Assembly (NCBI RefSeq): GCF_036170895.1
Contig: NZ_CP108036.1
Location: 7,041,501 to 7,105,500, forward strand
DNA length: 64,000 nucleotides
Reading direction: 5' to 3'
Source: Streptomyces erythrochromogenes
Lineage (GTDB): Bacteria; Actinomycetota; Actinomycetes; Streptomycetales; Streptomycetaceae
Made by a program: the position numbers and the translations under genes
The notes under the pieces: model-generated
Databases searched by the model: none
Seen by the model: the letters and a program-made list of their open reading frames with translations, nothing else
Told to the model about the DNA's origin: nothing
Shown: piece after piece, positions 8,952 to 18,138 of the stretch
Layout of the letters: every line of letters starts with the position of its first letter
How positions within the stretch are numbered: position 1 is the stretch's first letter

Positions 8952-10370
8952 TCACCCCCACCGCCCGGCGACGGCCGCCCGGGGATCGGCGTCCGGGTCG
9001 TCACCGGCCCAGGCCACGTGGCCGTCGGGACGGATCAGCGCGGCCGCCACCCCCGCCCAGTCCGCGTGCGGTGCGGAGAGCGGCCCGCGGTGGTGGGTGA
9101 CGCCCTCGGCCGGAGCGGTCCCGCCGGCCAGGTCCAGCAGCACGTGGCGGCCGGTCCGCAGGAGCGTGAACAGCCCGGTGTCGCCGAGCCGGAGGTCGGG
9201 CGCGCGGGTGCCTGCGAGCCGGTGGCCGCCCTCGGCGGCCGGGTAGGCGACCGACAGCGCCGACAACCGCTCCGCCAGGGTGCGCGACAGCTCCGGCAGG
9301 TCGGCGATGAGCCCGCTCAGTAGGGCTCTCAGCGCCTGTCCTTCGGGGGAGTGGCCGGTCATCAGCGCGGTCTGCGCGCGGGTCGACGCCAGCAGCTCGG
9401 CGCCGACCGGGTGGCGTTCGTCGTGGTAGGTGTCGAGCAGGGCGTCGGGCGCCTCGCCCCTGACCACGGCGGCCAGCTTCCAGCCCAGGTTGGCGGCGTC
9501 CTGGACGCCTGCGTTGAGGCCGACGCCGCCGGTCGGGAAGTGCATGTGCGCGGCGTCTCCGGCGAGCAGCACCCGGCCGCTGCGGTAGCGCTCGGCCTGC
9601 CGGGTGGCATTGCCGAAGCGGGAGAGCCAGCGCGGGTCGCGCAGGCCGTAGTCGCCTCCGGAGATCGCCACCACCTTGGCCCGCAGCTCGTCGAGGGTCA
9701 GCGCGCCGGGCCGGTCGGGGCCGGCGCCGTCCGGGTCCCCGCCGACGATCCGGTGCACACCGCCCGGCAGCGGTACCACCATCAGGCCGCCGGCCGGCCC
9801 GGAGATGCTGACCGGGCCCGGCGGCGGCGCGTCCAGCACGACGTCGCCGAGCCAGCCCCAGGTGGTGGCCTCCGTACCGGGGAAGGCGATGCCGGCGGCG
9901 CCCCGTACGACGCTGCGCGTGCCGTCGCAGCCCACGACGTGAGTGGCCCGTACCGGGGGCCGCCCGGCGATCTCGACCGTGACGGCTGATGCGTCCTGGG
10001 TGAGGCCGGTGACGCGGTGGCCCCGCAGGATCCGGGCTCCGGCGGCGCGCGCGTGCTCCTCCAGCAGCGCCTCCGTACGGGCCTGCGGCAGGGCCAGCGT
10101 GAAGGGGAACGGCGTGTCGAGCACGCCGAAGTCCATCCGGTCGTCCAGACCGCCGAAGTGGCCGTCCGGGATGCGGCGGCCCTCGTCCAGGAACCTCTCC
10201 ACGATGCCGCGGCACGCCAGCAGTTCCAGGGTGCGGGGATGCACGGTGAGGGCCTTGGAATGCGGATCCGGCTCCTCCCGGTCCTCCAGCACGGTCACTT
10301 CGGCCCCGCCCAGCCGCAGTTCTGCCGCCAGCCACAGGCCGACGGGCCCGGCTCCGACGATGACGATCAT
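8952..10370 (-). CDS. FAD-dependent aromatic monooxygenase
   Basis: A 472-residue class A flavoprotein hydroxylase. It has the Rossmann GAGPVGLWLAAELRLGG at the N terminus, the DG-type CDGTRSVVR near residue 155, the FAD ribityl motif GRVLLAGDAAHMHFPTGGVG near 275, and a thioredoxin-like C-terminal domain ending in IRPDGHVAWAG. Such enzymes hydroxylate aromatic polyketides or inactivate rifamycins and tetracyclines; the substrate here is unknown. AGGAGG stands 7 bases before ATG 10370. It is divergent from a TetR gene with twin palindromes in the 46-base gap, so induction by an aromatic ligand through that regulator is likely. Confidence 0.88.
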   Translation of the reverse strand: MIVIVGAGPVGLWLAAELRLGGAEVTVLEDREEPDPHSKALTVHPRTLELLACRGIVERFLDEGRRIPDGHFGGLDDRMDFGVLDTPFPFTLALPQARTEALLEEHARAAGARILRGHRVTGLTQDASAVTVEIAGRPPVRATHVVGCDGTRSVVRGAAGIAFPGTEATTWGWLGDVVLDAPPPGPVSISGPAGGLMVVPLPGGVHRIVGGDPDGAGPDRPGALTLDELRAKVVAISGGDYGLRDPRWLSRFGNATRQAERYRSGRVLLAGDAAHMHFPTGGVGLNAGVQDAANLGWKLAAVVRGEAPDALLDTYHDERHPVGAELLASTRAQTALMTGHSPEGQALRALLSGLIADLPELSRTLAERLSALSVAYPAAEGGHRLAGTRAPDLRLGDTGLFTLLRTGRHVLLDLAGGTAPAEGVTHHRGPLSAPHADWAGVAAALIRPDGHVAWAGDDPDADPRAAVAGRWG

Positions 10371-10385
10371 CGACGATCCTCCTTG

Positions 10386-10424
10386 TTGGTCACTGACCAA
10401 GAAGTAGACTTGGTCAGTGACCAA
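10386..10424. promoter_or_regulatory. Twin palindromic TetR operators
   Basis: TTGGTCACTGACCAA (10386-10400) and TTGGTCAGTGACCAA (10410-10424) are each a perfect 15-base palindrome around one central base, with centres 24 bases apart. The second contains the GTG start of the TetR gene. A plausible promoter, TTGTTG-N16-TAGACT (10383-10410), would start a leaderless TetR message at that GTG. Confidence 0.8.
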
Positions 10425-11001
10425 AAAGCAAGACGGTGTGGTGCGGGCGGCGCTGGAACTCCTTGACGAGCGCGGGGCGGAGGGCGTCTCGGTCCGCGGG
10501 GTCGCCGACCGCCTCGGAGTACGGATGAACACCGTGCTCTGGCACGCCAAGTCCAAGGCCCGCCTGCTGGAGCTGATGGCCGACGCGATCGTCTCCGAGG
10601 TCTCCCCGGAGGGGCTGCCCGAGGACTGGCGCGAGCGCGTCCACGAGCTGGCCCGGCGCTACCGGCGGGCGCTGCTGTCCCACCGCGACGGCGCGGTGAT
10701 CGTGGCCGGCACGCACGTCGCGGAACCGGGCACGCTCAGGTTCGCGGACCGGATGGTCGAGGCGCTGCTGGCCGGCGGGTTCGGCGACCGGGAGGCCGCC
10801 TGGACCTGCTGGTCGATCGTCTACTTCGTGCTGGGGCTGGCCCAGGAGGAGCAGACCGCGGACCGGGCCCACGGCGAGGCCCTGGCCGAGGCCCTGGCGC
10901 CCGGCGGATACCCCGCCCTGAGCCGCGTGGGCGACCACCTGGGCGACGCCTCCTTCGACGAGCGGTTCGAACACGGCATCGGGCTCATGACCCGCCGGTG
11001 A
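10417..11001 (+). CDS. TetR-family regulator (TetR_C type)
   Basis: A 194-residue repressor. The N-terminal HTH (VSVRGVADRLGVRMNTVLWHAKSKARLLELMAD) has the TetR class layout, and the C-terminal part (HGEALAEAL, DERFEHGIGLM) resembles the tetracycline-repressor C domain. The GTG start lies within the second operator palindrome and there is no room for a ribosome-binding site, so a leaderless transcript is likely. It should repress itself and the divergent monooxygenase. Confidence 0.85.
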   Translation: MTKKQDGVVRAALELLDERGAEGVSVRGVADRLGVRMNTVLWHAKSKARLLELMADAIVSEVSPEGLPEDWRERVHELARRYRRALLSHRDGAVIVAGTHVAEPGTLRFADRMVEALLAGGFGDREAAWTCWSIVYFVLGLAQEEQTADRAHGEALAEALAPGGYPALSRVGDHLGDASFDERFEHGIGLMTRR

Positions 11002-11143
11002 CCGGCCGGACCGGATTCCGCCCGCGATTTCCGCCGGAGTTCCCGTCGCGATTCCCGTCCCGGTGTCCGTCGCGGCGATGAGTTCGCGGGCTCCGGCTGG
11101 TCTATCCATTGACGGAAGAAGACCGACGCACCGGGAGCACGTC

Positions 11144-11788
11144 ATGGGACTCATCCACATCGAGCTGTTCGCGACCCTCGACCTCGTCGGGCAGGCGCCC
11201 GGCGGCCCCGACGAGGACCCGGTGGGGTTCCCGTTCGGCGGCTGGCAGGCGCCCCTGCTGGACGGGGTCGCCGGGGAGCAGATCGGCGCCGCGTACGAGG
11301 GCACGGACGCCCTCCTGCTCGGCCGGCGGACCTACGACATCTTCGCCGCCTACTGGCCCCACCAGGAGGGCGGCGAGGACGACGGCATCGCCACGCTCTT
11401 CAACCGCGTCCCGAAGTACGTGGCCTCGCGCGGCCGGCCCGACCTCTCGTGGGCCGGGTCCACGCAGCTCGGCCCCGACCTCGCCGGCGCCGTGCGCGAG
11501 ATCCGCGACCGGCACGAGCACGTGAAGGTCGTCGGCAGTCTGAACCTCGTGCAGAGCCTGCTGCGCGAGAAGCTCTTCGACCGTCTCGACCTCTGGGTGC
11601 ACCCGATCGTGCTCGGGGTCGGCAAGAAGGTGTTCGACGGGGGAGAGGTGCCCACCAGCCTCACGCTCCTCGAACCCCCGGCCGCCGGCCCGAAGGGCGC
11701 CGTGTACCTGCGCTACGGGCTCGCCGACGGGATCCCCGCGACGGGGGACATGAGCGCACCCGACCGCGGTAGCGGGAACGGCCGCTGA
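11144..11788 (+). CDS. Dihydrofolate-reductase-like (RibD C-terminal domain) protein
   Basis: A 214-residue single-domain protein of the RibD_C/DHFR fold found as stand-alone NADPH-dependent reductases in actinobacteria. It has LFATLDLVGQAPGG at the N terminus, ALLLGRRTYDIFAAYWP near residue 55, KVVGSLNLVQSLL near 130 and LDLWVHPIVLGVGKKVF near 150. Start ATG 11144 has GGGAG 6 bases upstream. The physiological substrate is unknown for this group. It has no obvious functional link to the TetR gene before it or the dehydrogenase after it. Confidence 0.82.
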   Translation: MGLIHIELFATLDLVGQAPGGPDEDPVGFPFGGWQAPLLDGVAGEQIGAAYEGTDALLLGRRTYDIFAAYWPHQEGGEDDGIATLFNRVPKYVASRGRPDLSWAGSTQLGPDLAGAVREIRDRHEHVKVVGSLNLVQSLLREKLFDRLDLWVHPIVLGVGKKVFDGGEVPTSLTLLEPPAAGPKGAVYLRYGLADGIPATGDMSAPDRGSGNGR

Positions 11789-11799
11789 CGCGCTTTTTT
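11771..11799 (+). terminator. Weak hairpin with U tract
   Basis: AGCGG/CCGCT (11771-11775, 11782-11786) overlaps the end of the reductase gene and is followed by six T at 11794-11799, a rare T run in this window. The stem is short, so this is only a possible terminator. Confidence 0.3.
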
Positions 11800-11845
11800 G
11801 TCCGCAGGGCAGAAGCCTTGCCCGGGCGGGCGGCGTGCGCGGTAG

Positions 11846-13291
<1,446 letters not shown>

Positions 13292-13327
13292 TCGGACGGC
13301 ACCGCCGCGCCGGTGCCGTGGGGGAGC

Positions 13328-13351
13328 GGTCCGGGACTCGCGTCCCGGACC
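13328..13351 (+). terminator. gdhA terminator
   Basis: GGTCCGGGAC (13328-13337) and GTCCCGGACC (13342-13351) form a perfect 10-bp stem with loop TCGC, 37 bases after the gdhA stop. Confidence 0.75.
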
Positions 13352-13374
13352 GCCCGCCTGCCGGCGGCACTCGC

Positions 13375-13545
13375 TCAGGAGATGCCGTAGCGCGCCTCGA
13401 TGCCCGCGACGAGCAGGCGCAGGCTCTCCTCGAAGCCCGTGGAGAAGTCCTGGAAGAGCTCCGCCCCCGCGGCCGCCGCCAGGGGGAACTCCGCCATGCG
13501 CGCGGCGCGTTCGTCCGGGTCGTAGCGGCTGCCGGTCGCCGCCGA
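13375..13545 (-). pseudogene. 3' stump of a TetR-family regulator gene
   Basis: Only the last part of a TetR ligand domain is left: RYDPDERAARMAEFPLA, then GAELFQDFSTGFEESL and LLVAGIEARYG before the TGA. The helix-turn-helix half is missing. Upstream of the stump the frame runs straight into the remnant of a monooxygenase gene on the other strand, so the 5' halves of both genes appear to have been deleted together. Confidence 0.6.
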
Positions 13546-13546
13546 G

Positions 13547-13965
13547 ATGCTCGGCCTGTCCACCCGCATCCACCGCCGCGAGGCCCGGCGCGGCGCCGCC
13601 ACCCGGCAGCTCGGCCTCGGCTACCGGGACCGCGTCCTCGCGGTGGAGACCCGTGCGGACCTGGCCGAGGGGGCCCTGCGGGCGGGCGACCGCGCGCCGG
13701 ACGGATCCGTGGCGGCGTCCGGCTGTTCGAGGAGTTCCGCGAGGCGCACTGGACGCTGCTGGCCGTCGGCGACGCCGCGGCCCCCGGCCGCGACCTGCCG
13801 GATCTGTCCGGACTTCCCGGGCTCGCGGCGGTCCGCACCGTACGGATCCCCTCGTACGAGGCCTACGGGGACGGGGTGTTCCTGGTCCGCCCCGACGGCT
13901 ACGTCGGGTGGGCCGGAGCCTCCGCGGAGGGGCTCGCCCCCTGCGCGGCGGACATCGCGGGATAG
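13547..13965 (+). pseudogene. 3' stump of an FAD monooxygenase gene, frameshifted
   Basis: The first frame reads LGLSTRIHRREARRGAATRQLG and LGYRDRVLA, a stretch seen near residue 370 of rifampicin-monooxygenase-like proteins. Around 13705-13715 the reading passes to another frame with LFEEFREAHWTLLAVGD and FLVRPDGYVGWAG, the thioredoxin-like C terminus of the same family. FAD-binding and hydroxylation domains are absent, so it cannot work as an enzyme. Confidence 0.65.
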
Positions 13966-14065
13966 CCCCCCGGCCCGGCCGCCAAAAGAACGTGCTTATT
14001 ACACGCGGGAGTTCGTGAGAACGCGTGTGCGAGGTGGAGGAGGTGTGGAGGGGCTATTGAGAAAC

Positions 14066-14159
14066 CTTGTTGAACAAGTCCTTACCCCCGGTTCGCCCTT
14101 GATTTGCTCCTGTCAATCGGAACAGGGTTCTACAGAACGTTTGACGCCCCACACGTCAA
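14066..14159 (+). promoter_or_regulatory. Protease promoter region with two inverted repeats
   Basis: This AT-richer leader holds a 13-base palindrome CTTGTTGAACAAG (14066-14078) and an inverted repeat TTGACG-N7-CGTCAA (14141-14159). The latter ends three bases before the AGGAG ribosome site of the subtilase, where a bound repressor or an RNA fold could block expression. A -10-like TACAGA lies at 14131. The real start point is not determinable by eye. Confidence 0.4.
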
Positions 14160-14178
14160 CACGAGGAGAACCCTCTTC

Positions 14179-15378
14179 ATGGCAACTCACAAGCGATCCA
14201 AAGCCCTTCGCAACACGGCGATAGCCGCGGGAGCCGCAACAGCGGTTGCCGCGGGCCTGTTTGCGAGCCCCCTCGCGGGGGCGGCCACACCGGCCGAAGG
14301 GACTGTGCACGGCCTCGGCGCCCCGGGCGCCGTGGACGGCAGTTTCGTCGTCATCCTCGACGCATCCGCGAACAAGGAGGACCTGGCGAAGAAGTACGGC
14401 GGCAAGCTGGAGCGCGCCTACGGCTCCAAGGTCAACGGCTTCTCGGCCTCCGGCCTGACGGAGAAGGAGGCCAAGCGGCTCGCCGCGGACCCGGCTGTCG
14501 GCACCGTCGTGCAGAACAAGCGCTTCACCATCAGCGAGACCCAGGAGAAGCCCCCGTCCTGGGGCCTGGACCGGATCGACCAGGCAGCCACGGCCGGCGA
14601 CCAGAAGTACACGTACCCCGACGGCGGCGGTGAGGGGGTGACGGCCTACGTCATCGACACGGGCGTCCGCACCACGCACAAGGACTTCGGCGGCCGGGCC
14701 ACCAGTGGCTTCGACGCGATCGACAACGACGAGACCGCCGACGACGGCAACGGCCACGGAACGCACGTGGCAGGAACCATCGCCGGCGCCGCGCACGGCG
14801 TCGCGAAGAAGGCCAAGATCGTCGCGGTGCGGGTGCTGGACGACAACGGCTCCGGCACCACCGAGCAGGTCGTGGCGGGCATCGACTGGGTGACGCAGAA
14901 CCACTCCGGTCCGTCCGTCGCCAACATGAGCCTCGGCGGCGGCGCCGACGAGGCGCTGGACGCCGCGGTCAAGCGGGCCATCGACGCGGGCGTGAGCTTC
15001 GCGGTGGCGGCCGGCAACGAGTCCTCCGACGCCGGCCAGGGCTCCCCCTCCCGGGTGCCCGAAGCCCTCACGGTCGCCTCCAGCACCGAGGACGACCAGC
15101 AGTCGGACTTCTCGAACTTCGGCGCGGTGGTGGACCTGTACGCGCCGGGCTCGGAGATCACGTCGGCCTGGAACGACAGTGACACCGGGGTCAAGACGAT
15201 CTCCGGTACCTCGATGGCCTCCCCGCACGTGGCGGGCGCCGCCGCCCTGTACCTGGCGGCTCACCCGTCCGCGACGCCGGCCGACACGGCTGCCGCGCTG
15301 ACCGGGGCCGCGACGAAGGGAGCCATCAAGAACCCGTCGTCCGGCACCGCGAACAAGCTGCTGAAGGTCGCGCAGTAA
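14179..15378 (+). CDS. Secreted subtilisin-like serine protease (S8, proteinase K type)
   Basis: A 399-residue preproprotein. Signal peptide 1-38 (after MATHKRSKALRNT, hydrophobic core, cut near AGAATPAEG), Inhibitor_I9 prodomain about 50-115, then the catalytic domain with Asp in VIDTGVRTTHKDF, His in GNGHGTHVAG, oxyanion Asn in AAGNESSD and Ser in GTSMASPHVAG. All residues are intact, so an active extracellular endopeptidase is expected. AGGAG precedes ATG 14179. It stands alone between a promoter region and a strong terminator. Confidence 0.93.
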   Translation: MATHKRSKALRNTAIAAGAATAVAAGLFASPLAGAATPAEGTVHGLGAPGAVDGSFVVILDASANKEDLAKKYGGKLERAYGSKVNGFSASGLTEKEAKRLAADPAVGTVVQNKRFTISETQEKPPSWGLDRIDQAATAGDQKYTYPDGGGEGVTAYVIDTGVRTTHKDFGGRATSGFDAIDNDETADDGNGHGTHVAGTIAGAAHGVAKKAKIVAVRVLDDNGSGTTEQVVAGIDWVTQNHSGPSVANMSLGGGADEALDAAVKRAIDAGVSFAVAAGNESSDAGQGSPSRVPEALTVASSTEDDQQSDFSNFGAVVDLYAPGSEITSAWNDSDTGVKTISGTSMASPHVAGAAALYLAAHPSATPADTAAALTGAATKGAIKNPSSGTANKLLKVAQ

Positions 15379-15398
15379 CGTTTCGGCAGAGTTGTCGG

Positions 15399-15429
15399 GA
15401 GCGGCCCTCCGCACTGCGGAGGGCCGCTC
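15399..15429 (+). terminator. Strong terminator after the subtilase
   Basis: GAGCGGCCCTCCGCA (15399-15413) pairs exactly with TGCGGAGGGCCGCTC (15415-15429), giving a stem of about 13 bp with a tight loop, 21 bases after the stop codon. Confidence 0.8.
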
Positions 15430-15490
15430 CTCGGCGTGCCGCCCGCCGACGGCCGGGCGCCCGGACGAGGTGCCCGGTAGCGTGGACGTC

Positions 15491-16273
15491 ATGCCCTGCG
15501 GCGACCCCGACGACGCCGAGCGGCGCGAGGCAGCGGGACCCCGGGCCGCGAGCGACCCGTCGCGGCGCCGATGGCGCGGACCCATCGGCACCCGGCCGGC
15601 CGTCGGACTCACCCTGGCCGTCCTTGTCGCGGCGAATCTGGCCGTGCACTACCGCAGCGGCCCCCTCGGCCTGCTCACTGCCGTCGCGGCGAGCGTCCTG
15701 CTGATCGGCGTGCTCCACTGGGCCGGCGGCACGAGGGCGGACGCGGGCCTGGCCCCGGGCACGTTCGCCCGCGGTGCCCGGTGGGCGCTGGCCCTGATCG
15801 GCCTGGTCGGCCTCGTCTATCTGGCCGGAGCCCTCCTCCCGGAGACCAGGCCCCTCTTCGAGGACCGGCGCCACGACGGGATGGGCGCGGGCGAGCTGGC
15901 CGTGCGCGTCCTCGTCCTGGTCCCCGTCGGAACCGTCCTGCTGGAGGAGGTCGCTTTCCGCGGGGTGCTCTACGGCCTGGTGTGCCGCGCCCATGGGGCC
16001 TTGCGGGCGACGGCCGTGTCGAGCCTGCTGTTCGGCCTGTGGCACGTACTTCCCTCACTGCACCTGGCGACCGCGAAACCCGCCCTGACCGAGGTGTTCG
16101 GCGACTCTGCGGCCGGCGCCGCCCTCGCGGTCGTGGCGGCCGTGCTGTTCACGGCCGCGGCGGGCGTCCTGTTCTGCGAACTGCGGCGCCGCAGCGGCAG
16201 TCTGCTGGCACCCATGGGCCTGCACTGGGCGGTCAACGCGTTCGGCTACGTGGCCGGGTTGCTGTTGTCCTGA
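15491..16273 (+). CDS. CPBP-family intramembrane metalloprotease
   Basis: A 260-residue membrane protein with about seven hydrophobic segments after a charged N terminus. It carries the three CPBP/Abi motifs: EEVAFRG (EExxxR, about residue 157), FGLWH (FxxxH, about 183) and HWAVN (HxxxN/B, about 247). Bacterial members process membrane substrates or give bacteriocin self-immunity; the target here is unknown. The start could also be GTG 15482. It is convergent with the Abhydrolase_9 gene, with only 17 bases between stops. Confidence 0.85.
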   Translation: MPCGDPDDAERREAAGPRAASDPSRRRWRGPIGTRPAVGLTLAVLVAANLAVHYRSGPLGLLTAVAASVLLIGVLHWAGGTRADAGLAPGTFARGARWALALIGLVGLVYLAGALLPETRPLFEDRRHDGMGAGELAVRVLVLVPVGTVLLEEVAFRGVLYGLVCRAHGALRATAVSSLLFGLWHVLPSLHLATAKPALTEVFGDSAAGAALAVVAAVLFTAAAGVLFCELRRRSGSLLAPMGLHWAVNAFGYVAGLLLS

Positions 16274-16290
16274 CCGTCCGGCGGCCGGGC

Positions 16291-18066
16291 TCAGTCCTGC
16301 GGCGGCCCGACGATGCCCCGCAGCCGGTCCAGGTCCTGAGCCGTGAACCCCTCCGGCCGCATGACGGCGTTCCAGCCGTCGACGTAGGCGGCCTTGTACG
16401 TGTGACCGTGCCCGTCCGGCACCCCCGTCGAGAACGGCAGGTCCGCCGTGACCTGCCAGAAGGTCACGAAAGGCATCCAGACCATCTCCTCCAGCACGTC
16501 ACCGCCGGGCGCCTCGCCGATCCAGTTGGGTTCGGACAGGGCCAGGGCGGGACTCCACCAGACGATCGGGTCGGAGGGGTGCATCAGGTACAGCACTCGG
16601 GTGCCGTCCCACGCGCGGTCCGCCGGGGTTATTCCGGTGGCCGGGTCTTCGGTGAAGCGGACCGTACGCCCCTCCTTGTAGACGGGCTCGATCTCGGGAC
16701 TGCCCGCGTCGCGGTGATCGCTGAACTCCCGGAACAGGGTGTTGAAGTTGGGCGGACCGGCGAACAGGGTGCCGGCGGTGCGGTTGCGCAGGTCGTACTC
16801 CCCGCTGAAGGCCGTCTCACCGCCGAAGGATCCCAGGCTCTCGCCCGCCACGAACAGCCGCGGCCGCTCGTCCTGGGGCAGCTTGGACCAGACGTCGTAG
16901 GCGGCGTCGAAGAGCTCGCGGCCGGCCTCGCGGGCCTTGGACTGGTCGACGAGGTACGAGAGCCAGGACGGCAGGTAGGAGTACTGCATCGCCACGGTGG
17001 CCGTGTCACCGTTGCCGAGGTACTCGAAAGAGTCCACGGCGGCGGGATCGACCCAGCCGCTTCCCGTGGTGGTCGTCACGAGCAGGTTCTCCCGCTCGAA
17101 GCCGCCCGCCCGCCTCAGGTCCGCGACGGCCCGCTCCGCCCGGGTCTCCGTGTCCTCGGCGGTCGACAGCCCGGCGTAGGCCCGGACCGGCTCCTGTGCC
17201 GCGCGGTGCGTGAAGCCGCCGATCTGCTGGGCCGTCGGCCCGCTGCCGGTGAAGGCCCGGCCCTGCCGGCCCAGCGAGTCCCACGGCACGAGGGAGCCGG
17301 GTCCGCCCGAGCGCAGTGCGGACGTCGGTTGGTGCACCCCTTCCGGAGTCTGCGTGTCGCGCACCGAGAACGCCTCGTTGGCCGCGTTCACGAATCCGCC
17401 CAGCAGCAGCCCGCTCACCACGGACCACGCCACGCCCACCACCAGGACCCAGCCGACCACCCGCGCCGCCCGCGGCCCGATCCAGCGCCCGAGCAGCCGG
17501 GCGGCCCCGTGGTACAGGCGCCGCAGTCCGCGCCCGGCCATCAGCAACAGGTAGAAGACGACAGCGGCGACGAACGGGCAGGCGACGGTGGCGAGCGCGC
17601 TGTAGTCGGTGACCCCCATGAGCCCGCGGATCCGGTGCTGCCAGTACTGTCCGAGCCCGAACGCGAGGCCGAACAGTACGACCGCGCAGACCAGCAGGAC
17701 GAGCCACGACCGGCGCGAGGGGGTCCGAGCGTCCCGGTCGGCGAAGGCCCGCCACACGAAGGCGGCGACCACGCCGAGCCCGTACCCGATGGCCGCGCTG
17801 ATGCCGCAGATCAGCCCCTGGAGGACGCCGCCCCGGGGGAGCAACGACGGGGTGAAGGACAGGCAGGCGAGGACGAGCGCGCCCCAGCAGCCGGGCAGCA
17901 TGACATGGAACCGCAGACGCCGCTTCTTCCCGGAGCCGCGTCCCCGCCTGGTCCGCCCGGCCGCCCCGGTCTGGTCGGTCGCGCCCGCGGTCCCGCCCCC
18001 GGCCCCGGTCGGCGGCGGTCCGTCCGACGGGGACGACGACGCCGCTACCGGCGGGTCTTGGGTCAT
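16291..18066 (-). CDS. Membrane-anchored alpha/beta-hydrolase (Abhydrolase_9)
   Basis: A 591-residue protein matching the actinobacterial Abhydrolase_9_N plus Abhydrolase_9 pair. A basic N terminus is followed by four or five membrane spans (residues about 55-225), then a catalytic domain with nucleophile elbow GESLGSFGGE (about 415), SDP region YLMHPSDPIVWWSP (about 505) and a late His near GHGHTYK. GGAGG stands before ATG 18066. It is the last gene of a minus-strand series with SulP, cation ATPase and PPK2. The substrate is unknown; lipase or esterase activity on envelope lipids would be a guess. Confidence 0.8.
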   Translation of the reverse strand: MTQDPPVAASSSPSDGPPPTGAGGGTAGATDQTGAAGRTRRGRGSGKKRRLRFHVMLPGCWGALVLACLSFTPSLLPRGGVLQGLICGISAAIGYGLGVVAAFVWRAFADRDARTPSRRSWLVLLVCAVVLFGLAFGLGQYWQHRIRGLMGVTDYSALATVACPFVAAVVFYLLLMAGRGLRRLYHGAARLLGRWIGPRAARVVGWVLVVGVAWSVVSGLLLGGFVNAANEAFSVRDTQTPEGVHQPTSALRSGGPGSLVPWDSLGRQGRAFTGSGPTAQQIGGFTHRAAQEPVRAYAGLSTAEDTETRAERAVADLRRAGGFERENLLVTTTTGSGWVDPAAVDSFEYLGNGDTATVAMQYSYLPSWLSYLVDQSKAREAGRELFDAAYDVWSKLPQDERPRLFVAGESLGSFGGETAFSGEYDLRNRTAGTLFAGPPNFNTLFREFSDHRDAGSPEIEPVYKEGRTVRFTEDPATGITPADRAWDGTRVLYLMHPSDPIVWWSPALALSEPNWIGEAPGGDVLEEMVWMPFVTFWQVTADLPFSTGVPDGHGHTYKAAYVDGWNAVMRPEGFTAQDLDRLRGIVGPPQD

Positions 18067-18138
18067 CGCTGTCCTCCGGGGACATCGTCCCGCGGCTCGC
18101 GCGGACCTGCCATCCGGACGCCGAGCGGGGCCGGCGGG

